From JANMEB01 sp041740495 (GTDB taxonomy: Bacteria; Planctomycetota; Planctomycetia; Pirellulales; Pirellulaceae), in contig JBGSLW010000264.1 of assembly GCA_041740495.1 (NCBI GenBank), forward strand, positions 1-19,707: a stretch of 19,707 nucleotides of DNA, written 5' to 3'. The notes beneath the pieces are model-generated. The model saw only the letters and a program-made list of their open reading frames with translations, did no database searches and was not told the origin of the DNA. The position numbers and the translations under genes were made by a program. Below are positions 1-7,410 of this stretch, piece after piece; the first letter of the stretch is position 1; the number at the start of each line of letters is the position of its first letter.

Positions 1-17
1 GCGACGCGGAGCGTCGC
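1..17. terminator. GC-rich hairpin just downstream of the dnaJ-like gene
   Basis: A perfect 7-bp stem (GCGACGC pairing with GCGTCGC) closes a 3-nt loop (GGA). It begins 10 nt past the stop codon of the minus-strand J-domain gene, so it may end the rpoN-dnaJ transcript. The window edge hides whether a T-tract follows on the minus strand, so terminator identity is inferred from position only. Confidence 0.4.
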
Positions 18-27
18 GCAACGCTGG

Positions 28-1014
28 TTACCATTGCAGCTTGCGGCGTGGGTCGTAGGGGCCGATGCGGGCGGCAATTTCCCGGAGTGCCTCCGATTGG
101 GCGGCGTCGACCGATTCGGGCAAGACGATTTGCAATTCTGCGATCAGGTCCCCGGCCGGCTCCTTGGCGGGGCGAATTCCCATCCCCTTGAGCCGCATTT
201 GTCGGCCGCTGGAGCTATTGGGGGGGACTGAGAGCGTGACGTCGCCGTGGGGGGTGGGCAATTCGATTTTGCCTCCCTCGATCGCTTCGCCGACCGTGAC
301 AGGGAGGACCACGTGCAGGTTTTTGCCGTGCCTCTTGAAGCAAGGGTGGGGCGCCACGCGAATGCGGACAATCAAGTCTCCGGCTTGCCCGTTGGACAAC
401 TGCTCTCCCTGCCCGCGGAGACGAAGCGTCCTTCCATCTTCGATCCCGGCGGGAATCGTCACCGAAATCGAATGCGTCTTGCCATCGGCGCGCAGGAGTT
501 GGATCTGGTGTTTGCCGCCCAACACCGCAGTGTGAAATGGGATCGTGACATCCTGACGCTGAGGGGGTGGTGCGGGCGCCTCGCGCGGCTCCGTCCCCGT
601 TTCGAAGTCGAATGGACTCGGGCGACGTCCGCCGGCGGCGCTGCCGCGGAAACCAAACTGGCGGAGGATTTCTTCCAGTGGCATTCCATCGCCGCCACCC
701 GCGCCGCCACCCGCTTCCTGCCCGAAGATATCGCGGAAGTCAAACCCAGGGCCTCCCCCACTTTGCGGGCCGGAGCGGTTGGCCTGGGCATACGATTCAA
801 AGTTTGGACCGAGCTGATCGTAGAGCTTCCGCTTTTCCGCGTCACTCAAAACGTCGTAGGCCTGCTGAATTTTCTGGAACTTCTCCTTGGCCAGTTTTTT
901 GTCTTCGGCCAAGTCGGGGTGGTGTTTGCGCGCCAGGCGGCGGTACGCCTTTTGGATTTCGTTTTCGGACGCGTTCCGCGACACGCCCAGAATTTGATAA
1001 TAGTCGTCGGCCAT
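28..1014 (-). CDS. DnaJ class B (CbpA-like) J-domain co-chaperone
   Basis: Predicted cytoplasmic co-chaperone that stimulates DnaK ATPase and delivers substrates to it. The 328-residue protein starts with a J domain (about residues 3-70) carrying the HPD motif at 32-34. A Gly/Phe-rich linker follows (about 75-150, with FDFRDIFGQ and a run of GGG). Two beta-rich C-terminal substrate-binding domains begin near residue 154 (RQDVTIPFHTAVLGGKHQI). The four CXXCXGXG zinc-finger repeats of true DnaJ are absent, so it belongs to the CbpA/DnaJ class B group, and its length fits that group. The ATG lies 3 nt after the rpoN stop codon (TGACCCATG), so the two are almost certainly cotranscribed and may be translationally coupled. 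The role is well supported; the specific clients are unknown. Confidence 0.95.
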   Translation of the reverse strand: MADDYYQILGVSRNASENEIQKAYRRLARKHHPDLAEDKKLAKEKFQKIQQAYDVLSDAEKRKLYDQLGPNFESYAQANRSGPQSGGGPGFDFRDIFGQEAGGGAGGGDGMPLEEILRQFGFRGSAAGGRRPSPFDFETGTEPREAPAPPPQRQDVTIPFHTAVLGGKHQIQLLRADGKTHSISVTIPAGIEDGRTLRLRGQGEQLSNGQAGDLIVRIRVAPHPCFKRHGKNLHVVLPVTVGEAIEGGKIELPTPHGDVTLSVPPNSSSGRQMRLKGMGIRPAKEPAGDLIAELQIVLPESVDAAQSEALREIAARIGPYDPRRKLQW

Positions 1015-1017
1015 GGG

Positions 1018-2505
1018 TCAAGCGTGTTTGGACCAATCGCGGCGTTGGCGCGAGCTGGGGATTCCCATTTTGATTCGATACTTGGTCACGGTTCGGCGGG
1101 CGACATTCAACCCCTGGCTCTTGAGCCGTTTGACGATCTCGTCGTCGCTGAGCGGACGCGACTTATCTTCCTTGTCGACGACCTCCTGCAGTTTGATGCG
1201 GATCGTATCCCAGGCGACATCATCGCCATCGTCGGTCCGAGTGCCCCCCACAAAGAAACCGCGGAGCGGAAAAATCCCGCGTGGCGTCTCGATCCACTTG
1301 TCATCCACAGCGCGACTGACCGTCGTGATATGCACGCCGACGCGCTCGGCGATCTGTTGCATCTTGAGCGGTTCGATCGCCTCCGGGCCGCGTTCCAGGA
1401 ACGCACGTTGATGTTCCATGATCGCCTGGGAGACTCGCATCAACGTGGAGCGGCGCTGCTGAATCGACTCGATCAGCCATTGAGCCGAATTGATTTTTCG
1501 CCGAATGAACTCTTTCTCTTCGCTCGTCGCTTTGTCGTTGGCGAGTCGTTTCAAGTAGTATTCGTTGATGAACAGGTTTCGGGCCGGCCCTTCCTCCATC
1601 CGCACGGAGAATTCGCCGTGCTCGTCGACATCCAAAAATACGTCGGGCTTGACCGTCGGCACGAATTCTTCGGCGAAGCGCCCAGCCGGCTTGGGGTTGA
1701 GCTTTTTCAGCTGATCCCACACTTCGTGGATTTCGTCGATCGAATAGCCCGTGGTCTTGCTGATCTGAGGGAGGCGGTTGTCGCGGAGGTCCTCCAAATG
1801 ATTCAGAATCAGCATTCGCAATTTGTCGTAGAACGGCGTGTCCGGCGTCAACTGCAGGAGCAAGCACTCCTTAAGGTCGCGCCCTGCGACGCCGGGCGGA
1901 TCGAGGCTTTGGACGATGTGTAGCGCCTCGGTCGCAATTTCCATCTGGTTGGCATCTGCGTTGGGCGGGAGCAGGTCGGCGAGGCTCGTCTGCAGGTAGC
2001 CGCCGTTTTCAGCGGACAACGCGGAGATAATCCGCTCGCACATCTTCATCAATTCCGGCTCGATTTCCATTTCGTGCAGTTGCAGCAACAAGTGCTCTTG
2101 CAGCGTCTCTGCCCGATCCGCCACATTGGCGATCAAGTCGTGGGCCCGATCGCTGGCCTCTTGGATCCGATTCGACGAGATGCGTGGACGCTCGTCGAAA
2201 TGATCGGGGATATCCTGGTCCAAATTGCTGAGTCGCTCGAAGTCCTCCGCGTTGTTGTGGGCGTCGTCCACCACCAACTCGCGCTCGCCCACGTCCCGCG
2301 TCGGCTCGTTGTTCGTGGGGGTCTCGCTGGGGGCCATCGGATCATCGGCCCGCATCTCCAGTACCGGGTTCTCGCTCAGCTCCTGGTCGATCCGATCCTC
2401 CAGCTCTTGCGAAGGCATCTGCAGGATTTCCATCGACTGGATCATCCGCGGCGCCAGCGTCTGCACCTGCTTTTGCTGGAGGTGTTGTCCGAACGTCAGT
2501 TTCAT
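1018..2505 (-). CDS. rpoN: RNA polymerase sigma-54 factor RpoN
   Basis: Alternative sigma factor that directs RNA polymerase to -24/-12 promoters and needs AAA+ enhancer-binding activators to open DNA. The chosen start gives 495 residues, close to the usual 470-500. It opens with the typical region I (MKLTFGQHLQQKQVQTLAPR, then MIQSMEILQM). An acidic region II follows, then the core-binding domain, then a helix-turn-helix (QIAERVGVHITTVSRAVDDK followed by TPRGIFPLRGFF). It ends with the RpoN box ARRTVTKYRIKMGI at about 469-482, which contacts the -24 element. The frame stays open to 2697, but the extra 64 residues are not family-like and the ATG at 2503-2505 matches the conserved N terminus. 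No good Shine-Dalgarno lies directly before it; a GAGG is about 28 nt upstream. The dnaJ-like gene follows after 3 nt. Confidence 0.97.
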   Translation of the reverse strand: MKLTFGQHLQQKQVQTLAPRMIQSMEILQMPSQELEDRIDQELSENPVLEMRADDPMAPSETPTNNEPTRDVGERELVVDDAHNNAEDFERLSNLDQDIPDHFDERPRISSNRIQEASDRAHDLIANVADRAETLQEHLLLQLHEMEIEPELMKMCERIISALSAENGGYLQTSLADLLPPNADANQMEIATEALHIVQSLDPPGVAGRDLKECLLLQLTPDTPFYDKLRMLILNHLEDLRDNRLPQISKTTGYSIDEIHEVWDQLKKLNPKPAGRFAEEFVPTVKPDVFLDVDEHGEFSVRMEEGPARNLFINEYYLKRLANDKATSEEKEFIRRKINSAQWLIESIQQRRSTLMRVSQAIMEHQRAFLERGPEAIEPLKMQQIAERVGVHITTVSRAVDDKWIETPRGIFPLRGFFVGGTRTDDGDDVAWDTIRIKLQEVVDKEDKSRPLSDDEIVKRLKSQGLNVARRTVTKYRIKMGIPSSRQRRDWSKHA

Positions 2506-2738
2506 AAGCTGCCGGTACTGGTAAGCTGCTATTTCCTCGCTCGAGTGACCCCCCGGCCGCGGCTGCACGAATGTTGCCGCAGACCATTCGGCGGACGAGC
2601 GTGTGGTCGATCTTGGATTACGGTGGCTGCACGTCAAGTCGGTGTCCGAGGTCATGCCAACAGCGTTTGTGCCGCGAGGCTGACCCAGACCGTGCACTAG
2701 AAGTCATTTTAAGCTATTCCGCGGCGAGTGACAGCGGA

Positions 2739-2817
2739 AATCCACCGCTGGATTCCTGCATGCGGGGAAAGACGATGGTTGGCAACGGCGTGGATTCCTG
2801 CCTCCGCAGGAATGACG
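2739..2817. repeat. Two imperfect copies of a palindromic 'TGGATTCCTGC...' intergenic repeat
   Basis: Copy A is at 2749-2775 and copy B at 2791-2817. Both begin TGGATTCCTGC and end close to GACG, differing by a few substitutions and one indel. Copy B forms a 7-bp hairpin, TTCCTGC-CTCC-GCAGGAA (2795-2812). Copy A is preceded by AATCCA-CCGC-TGGATT (2739-2754), a 6-bp hairpin. Translated on the minus strand, copy B gives the pseudo-peptide IPAEAGIH, a familiar signature of this widespread class of REP-like repeats, so long ORFs across it are artefacts. Confidence 0.75.
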
Positions 2818-2829
2818 GGACGGAACGGT

Positions 2830-2889
2830 GGCGCGGCGGCCCCGTACTTTCGGCGCATCGGCGCGGCGGCCGAATACTGCCGATGCAAC
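2830..2889. repeat. Tandem pair of a 30-nt GC-rich repeat
   Basis: The sequence GGCGCGGCGGCC occurs at 2830 and again at 2860, exactly 30 nt apart. The parts following it are related but diverged (CCGTACTTTCGGCGCATC against GAATACTGCCGATGCAAC). The pair sits 10 nt before the DUF11 gene stop codon on the plus-strand map, that is, just downstream of that gene. Confidence 0.55.
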
Positions 2890-2898
2890 GATCCATGG

Positions 2899-5487
2899 TC
2901 AGGGTGCGTCGCGATCCGAGTAGACTCGGGTAGATTCTTCCTTCGAGATCGGGGATTCACGTCCCGCGGTAGCCAAACTCGCCACCACGCGATGGTCGCC
3001 GGACGAGTCGCCGCGCGCGGTGATCGAAACGACTGTTTCCTGGCTGGCGTCTAGACGCGAGATCGGTTCGAAGACCACGCGTTGGCCTTGGACCTGAGAG
3101 CGTAGTCCACCGCCGACTTGGAGGGGTGTGATCCCCGGCGGAAAGTCGATCACCAAACGCACTTGGGAGGCTGGGTGATTCCCTTCGTTGACAACGCGGA
3201 CGTTGTAGATCGTTTGGCTTCCGATTTCGATGGGATCTTCCACGTCGTCGATTTCGCAGGCAACTTCAACCACCGCTTCGACGTCGGTCGCGACCTGAGT
3301 CGCCGCTTGTTGGTTCAGATCTGCCGTGACGCGAAAGTCGATCGTCTGATTACCGGGCTGGATGGGTAGCGTCACCAGTTCGACCTTCCCCACCAGGCTG
3401 GCGGCCAGATCGGGCATGCTCCAGTAGACTGAATGCGAGGGGGCGTCGTACTGGCCGTAGTTGTTGGCTTGCACGAATTGCAACCCCTTGGGCAGCGCAG
3501 CGACCAGATTGACGTTGGTAGCTTTCGCGGTTCCCCGGTTGGTGACCGCGAACTGATACGATGCTTCTCGTTGCACGTATTTGCGAGACGGTCCGTCGGC
3601 GGTGACTTGCAGGTCCGGTGCTACGATCAGCAGTTCGGCCTCGTCGCTGACCTGCAAATCGCCATCCCCCAAGGCGACGATCCGATTGAGGACCATCCCG
3701 ACTTTGGCGGCTTTCAACTTCAGCTGCACTTGCTTCTGATCTCCGGGGGCCAGCGTTCCCAAGTCATATTCGATTTGCGACAGACCGTTGGGGAACTCCA
3801 GTCCGGAGGGGACTGCTTCCTGCAGGTAGACGTTGCGCGCCGGACCGTCACCGGTGTTTCGCACGGTAATGTCGAAGGCCACTTCGTCGCCGATCAACGC
3901 CTGCGGCTGACTGTCGACTTGCAGTTCCAGGACAGGCTTGGTGCAGCGGGTCGTGGCGGTCGCCAATGCGGAGAAGGTGACTTGGGCCACGCTGCCGAAT
4001 TGCCCCGGGCGGTCGGCCCGCAGTTTGAGTTGGATCGTCGTCGACTGGTTGGCAGCCAACGAGGCGATATTCCAGACCAGGGTGCCGTCCGACATTCGCT
4101 CGGCGGTTGGTTCGCTGGCGATCAATGCGGCGCCGTCGGGGACGCGATCGTGGACTACGATCCCATTGATGGCGTTATTCGAATCGTTTTGCAGGATGAT
4201 TTGGAAATCAGCCACCTGGCCGACCTGCACCTCGGAGGGGGCGACCTTTTGGATCTTCAATGCCGGATTCTGGGGGCCTTGCAGAATCGCCTCACCGGGT
4301 AAAGAACGGGCCGCTGTGGGAATTGCCATGGGGGCCCGTGGTACTTCCGCGGACAACGGTCGTTGGGTTGAGAACTCTCCCGTACCGACAGACGGCGTTG
4401 GCTCACTTCGCAACGGCGTCGGGGGAAGCGCCGATCGATTCGCGGTCGTCGATGGCTGGGGCGCCGCATTCAGCCCGAGTGTCGGCGCGCGCAACGCGCC
4501 CTGCGAAGTCGACGTCGCGGGAGGATTGGGCCATGGTTCGGGCGGATTCGCAGTCGGCGCAAAGGACGAGTCCGGAGTGGCCGCCGTCGGATTGTCGTAG
4601 GGTGTCACGCTCGGCTTCAACGGGGCGGCGCGGGCCGCAGCCGAAGTTTGGTCGTCCGCGGCCAATTCGGCAACTTCGTTTCTCCTCGGATTTCCCGGCG
4701 GATCGGACGGCGACGCCGTATCCCCAGTTCCCAGCGCTGGCATGTTGGATTTTCCGCCGAGCGACGTGTTGGTGAGCATCGGGGGTGCCGCGGATGCCGT
4801 TAGGCGACCCGCCGACGGCGGGGTATCGCCCAGAGACATCGCGGTGTCGCCAGGAATGATCGGTGGAGGTTGTGCGTTGCCAGAAAAGGTTGTCGGAGGA
4901 ATTCCGCTCGGCCGGTTCGCATCTGCCGCTACTCGTTCGGAGCCGGAATCCACTTTTTCCGTCTCCTGCTCGGGCTCCACAGTAATCGATCCGCTGACAA
5001 TCGGCGGCGGTTGTCGATCGAGGCTCGATTCCGACTTTGGCACCGACGGCTTGGACAATAAGGCGTTGAGCTGAGGAGGATTGGAATTGGGGTTTATGGG
5101 TTTGAGTGTTGCCATCCCCAGCGGAGGCGGGTTGCTTGCGGCGGCGCCGCCCGACGAGGGGGGGGCGTTGTTGCTATCCTGATCCGCCTGCGAGTCCTGG
5201 TCGGTCACCGCAACTTTGAGTGCAGCGGTCCCATGCGTTGGTGTTGCTGCGAGTCCCCCGGCGGGAGAGTTCGAGTCGGGCGTCGGTTCCGGAGTCGCCT
5301 CTCCGTCGGCAGCCGTCCCACCGGTGTCGGCGACGTTTCCGTTCGAATCCACCGGCTGTGGTACGCGGCGATTCACCGTATGCACCACCGCCAACGTCCC
5401 GACGGTCAAGAACAGCCCGACTGCGACAAGTCGTCCGATCAACGACCGCGAAATTCGTGTTGTCGGAGTGGCCTCGGCTTCGGACAT
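2899..5487 (-). CDS. Membrane-anchored protein with four DUF11 repeats
   Basis: Probable envelope protein of 862 residues with no enzymatic motif. A short cytoplasmic N terminus (MSEAEATPTTRISRSLIGR) precedes one hydrophobic helix (about 20-36), so the rest should face outward. About 370 residues of Pro/Ser/Ala/Thr/Gly-rich low-complexity sequence follow. From about residue 405 to the end there are four tandem DUF11-type beta-sandwich modules, recognisable by lines such as FDITVRNTGDGPARNVYLQE followed by VPSGLEF, and YQFAVTNRGTAKATNVNLVA followed by LPKGLQF. DUF11 proteins are common in planctomycete and other bacterial envelopes and are generally thought structural or adhesive. The ATG at 5485-5487 was chosen because upstream residues in frame have no role and the TM helix then lies close to the start. 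Exact function is unknown. Confidence 0.9.
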   Translation of the reverse strand: MSEAEATPTTRISRSLIGRLVAVGLFLTVGTLAVVHTVNRRVPQPVDSNGNVADTGGTAADGEATPEPTPDSNSPAGGLAATPTHGTAALKVAVTDQDSQADQDSNNAPPSSGGAAASNPPPLGMATLKPINPNSNPPQLNALLSKPSVPKSESSLDRQPPPIVSGSITVEPEQETEKVDSGSERVAADANRPSGIPPTTFSGNAQPPPIIPGDTAMSLGDTPPSAGRLTASAAPPMLTNTSLGGKSNMPALGTGDTASPSDPPGNPRRNEVAELAADDQTSAAARAAPLKPSVTPYDNPTAATPDSSFAPTANPPEPWPNPPATSTSQGALRAPTLGLNAAPQPSTTANRSALPPTPLRSEPTPSVGTGEFSTQRPLSAEVPRAPMAIPTAARSLPGEAILQGPQNPALKIQKVAPSEVQVGQVADFQIILQNDSNNAINGIVVHDRVPDGAALIASEPTAERMSDGTLVWNIASLAANQSTTIQLKLRADRPGQFGSVAQVTFSALATATTRCTKPVLELQVDSQPQALIGDEVAFDITVRNTGDGPARNVYLQEAVPSGLEFPNGLSQIEYDLGTLAPGDQKQVQLKLKAAKVGMVLNRIVALGDGDLQVSDEAELLIVAPDLQVTADGPSRKYVQREASYQFAVTNRGTAKATNVNLVAALPKGLQFVQANNYGQYDAPSHSVYWSMPDLAASLVGKVELVTLPIQPGNQTIDFRVTADLNQQAATQVATDVEAVVEVACEIDDVEDPIEIGSQTIYNVRVVNEGNHPASQVRLVIDFPPGITPLQVGGGLRSQVQGQRVVFEPISRLDASQETVVSITARGDSSGDHRVVASLATAGRESPISKEESTRVYSDRDAP

Positions 5488-5589
5488 GACGCAACCTGTA
5501 GTTCCGGGGAGAATACGGCGAACGCCCGGGGAATTACAGAATTGCCAGAAATAGAGCAAGGGCAAACACGCATGCCCCTTCACCACCGA

Positions 5590-5605
5590 GACGTGGGCTC
5601 ACGTC
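5590..5605. repeat. Small hairpin between tpx and the DUF11 gene
   Basis: A perfect 6-bp stem, GACGTG-GGCT-CACGTC, with a 4-nt loop. It lies in the 189-nt gap between the DUF11 start and the tpx stop. No T-tract follows on the minus strand, so it is not a clear terminator. Confidence 0.4.
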
Positions 5606-5614
5606 GTCGGTAAG

Positions 5615-5675
5615 CGTTCACGGAGTGGAACACGTTGGGCTCACTATAAGGGGTCCGACCCCCGGCTCGTGAACG
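5615..5675. terminator. Nested inverted repeats immediately after tpx
   Basis: An outer 8-bp pair, CGTTCACG (5615-5622) and CGTGAACG (5668-5675), encloses the strong palindrome GGGGTCCGACCCC (5650-5662). On the minus strand the palindrome is followed by TTATAG rather than a clean T-run. It starts 1 nt beyond the tpx stop codon, so it is the best candidate for the tpx transcript end. Short GGGGTCnGACCCC palindromes recur in many genomes, so it could instead be a dispersed repeat. Confidence 0.35.
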
Positions 5676-5676
5676 G

Positions 5677-6204
5677 TTACGTCGTGGCCAAGAGCCCCTT
5701 GAGGGCTTTCAGAGCCGAATCGTAGTTGGGCTCATGCGTGACCTCTTTCACCAACTCCGCGTGAACGATTTTTCCTTGCGGGTCCAGGACATAGACGCTG
5801 CGAGCTAGCAGTTTGAGTTCCTCGATCAACAATCCCCAGCTCTTGCCGAAATTTCGGTTGTTGTAATCGCTGGCCCAACGCATGTTCGCGATCTTGTTTT
5901 CCGTGCAGAAGCGGCCTTGCGCGAACGGCAAGTCCAAGCTGACGGTCAATGCGTTGATCTCGTTGCCCAATTCGGCGAGTTGTTCATTGAACTTCTTGGT
6001 CTGCATGGCGCAGACTCCAGTGTCCAACGAGGGTACGACGCTGAGCAAAGTTGGCTTGCCGCACAAATCCGCCAACGTCAACGGCTTCAATCCCCCATCA
6101 AAGTAGTGCAGGGTGAATTCGGGGGCCGCTTGGCCGACTTTGACTTCTTCGCCCGCCAACGTCATCGGCGTGCCCTTAAACGTGACTGCATTCGGTCGGT
6201 TCAT
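5677..6204 (-). CDS. tpx: Thiol peroxidase Tpx (atypical 2-Cys peroxiredoxin)
   Basis: Reduces hydrogen peroxide and alkyl or lipid hydroperoxides using thioredoxin as electron donor. The protein is 175 residues, close to the usual 165-170. The peroxidatic site reads PSLDTGVCAMQTKKFNE, with Thr62 and peroxidatic Cys65. The resolving cysteine of the Tpx subfamily is Cys100 in GRFCTENKI. The N terminus (VTFKGTPMTLAGEEVKVGQ, then APEFTL) is also typical. An additional Cys48 precedes the site. It is the last gene of a minus-strand cluster, 114 nt after the double-DinB gene, with a GC-rich hairpin in between, so it may have its own promoter. No OxyR-like operator was recognised. Tpx proteins are usually cytoplasmic or periplasmic; no signal peptide is visible, so cytoplasmic is likely here. 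Confidence 0.97.
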   Translation of the reverse strand: MNRPNAVTFKGTPMTLAGEEVKVGQAAPEFTLHYFDGGLKPLTLADLCGKPTLLSVVPSLDTGVCAMQTKKFNEQLAELGNEINALTVSLDLPFAQGRFCTENKIANMRWASDYNNRNFGKSWGLLIEELKLLARSVYVLDPQGKIVHAELVKEVTHEPNYDSALKALKGLLATT

Positions 6205-6288
6205 GGCGATTTCCCTTGAATTTCAGACGACGACAGGCGACGGTGACATCTCCAGCCCAGTATCCCCCAAAAGCCGCGTCGTTCAAAG

Positions 6289-6318
6289 GGGGGCGTGGGA
6301 TCCGAATTCTCCGCCCCC
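6289..6318 (-). terminator. GC-rich hairpin between the DinB gene and tpx
   Basis: GGGGGCG (6289-6295) pairs perfectly with CGCCCCC (6312-6318) across a 16-nt loop. Read on the minus strand the stem starts right after the DinB stop codon and is followed by a short TTT. This fits a weak intrinsic terminator or a partial barrier separating the DinB gene from tpx. Confidence 0.4.
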
Positions 6319-7398
6319 TCACACCGGAACCGGGGCTGGCTGAGGCGACCCCAAGCGGATCCACGCGACGAAATCGAGCGGAACGATCTGGCGGCCAAGT
6401 TGGCGGAACATGTTGACGACTTGGGCGCGGTGGTGGGTTCCATGGCCGCACAGTTGCACGCAAATCTCTCCGCGACGAAATCGCAATCGTCCACCGGGAA
6501 TCTCCCCTTCCACGGGCTCTCTCAGCGATGCATCGGTCTGCGTCGCCAACCACTGCGCGCGGTCCGTTGCATGTTGCCGCCATGCGGCCCGCAGGTCGAC
6601 GGCAGAAATCGTGTCGGGCAACGCGGTGAATTCGCCCGTCGCCCCAACTTGATTTTGCATCCACCAGCGTTCCGCGTCCGTCAGGTGGCTGAGCGTTTTC
6701 CGCAGCGACCCCGGACCGATTGCGAAGTCGCGCGACCACGCGGCGGCATCGAGCCCCTCTGCGGCGGAGGCCAACAAATCGGTCGCCCAATTTCCATAGT
6801 CGCAATATTGCCGGATTCGTTCGGCGGAGAAACTGGGGACCGGCGCCAGTTCGGCGCCAACCTCCAGCTGCCAGCGTTGGGCCAACTCCCGAGTCTCCGG
6901 CGTCGCCGGAACGGAGGGATGCGCTAACTTGTAGAACAAATAGTCCAATCCGCCTGCTGCCGTTCGTTCGAACCGGCGCAACATGTTCAGAGCCTGAGCC
7001 CGGTGGTGTATCGAGTGGTTTGCCAGATGGAGCAGAAGATCGCCCAAGCGATTGCGGTGCGCCTGCCGCTCCGTGTTGACGTACTCAACCCAACGGCGAT
7101 AGTCAGAATCGAGTTCGTGCTGGAGCGTTCGGTCGCGACGCAGGGCGACGGCTTCCATCCGCTCGCGCAGATCCGCCCACGAAACGCCTTGATCCTGCGC
7201 GGGAAGTGGGGCCCAAGGTCGGCCGTCAAACCGGTCCTGCCACAGTTCATCCGCCACCACCAAATGAAATAGCGTCGCCCGCAACGTGCCGAAGCCCATC
7301 GGTACCGGATGATCCCATTCGGAGTCGCGGAGTCCCTCGCACAACATCAGCAACTTGTGGTTGGCCCACCGGTTGTAGCGAAACAGATCCGTGAACAT
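6319..7398 (-). CDS. Tandem DinB-fold protein (putative metal-dependent thiol transferase/hydrolase)
   Basis: The protein is 359 residues and contains two DinB/YfiT-like four-helix-bundle domains in one chain, about 1-160 and 192-350. Each carries the metal-binding histidine triad: His45, His128 and His132 in the first (LFHLVVADELW; ANHSIHHRAQ), and His238, His319 and His323 in the second (SHLTDAERWW; HGTHHRAQ). Single-domain members are typically about 150-180 residues, so this is a duplication and fusion. Characterised relatives include bacillithiol and mycothiol S-transferases, but most members have no known substrate, and none is claimed here. It starts 12 nt after the stop of the secreted-protein gene, so the two are probably an operon. 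Neighbouring tpx hints at a stress or thiol role, which is inference only. The name DinB here refers to the damage-inducible fold, not to DNA polymerase IV. Confidence 0.9.
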   Translation of the reverse strand: MFTDLFRYNRWANHKLLMLCEGLRDSEWDHPVPMGFGTLRATLFHLVVADELWQDRFDGRPWAPLPAQDQGVSWADLRERMEAVALRRDRTLQHELDSDYRRWVEYVNTERQAHRNRLGDLLLHLANHSIHHRAQALNMLRRFERTAAGGLDYLFYKLAHPSVPATPETRELAQRWQLEVGAELAPVPSFSAERIRQYCDYGNWATDLLASAAEGLDAAAWSRDFAIGPGSLRKTLSHLTDAERWWMQNQVGATGEFTALPDTISAVDLRAAWRQHATDRAQWLATQTDASLREPVEGEIPGGRLRFRRGEICVQLCGHGTHHRAQVVNMFRQLGRQIVPLDFVAWIRLGSPQPAPVPV

Positions 7399-7410
7399 GG
7401 CGACGGCCTT

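Larger units (their letters stand above)
2506..2898. other. Repeat-rich intergenic region upstream of rpoN
   Basis: This 393-nt gap separates the DUF11 gene (ending at 2899) from rpoN, both on the minus strand, so it should hold the rpoN promoter unless the genes are cotranscribed. I see no convincing -35/-10 pair. It holds two imperfect copies of a palindromic repeat (2739-2817) and a 30-nt tandem pair (2830-2889), listed separately. The in-frame extension of rpoN to 2697 is judged non-coding because it has no resemblance to the sigma-54 N terminus. Confidence 0.6.

Noticed and set aside
247..1923. 558-residue open frame on the plus strand, antisense to rpoN and the dnaJ-like gene
   Set aside because: It spans two well-supported genes on the other strand and shows no family motif; long antisense frames are expected in GC-rich coding DNA.
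2506..2697. N-terminal extension of rpoN
   Set aside because: The 64 residues do not resemble sigma-54, whereas the Met at 2505 begins the conserved region I.
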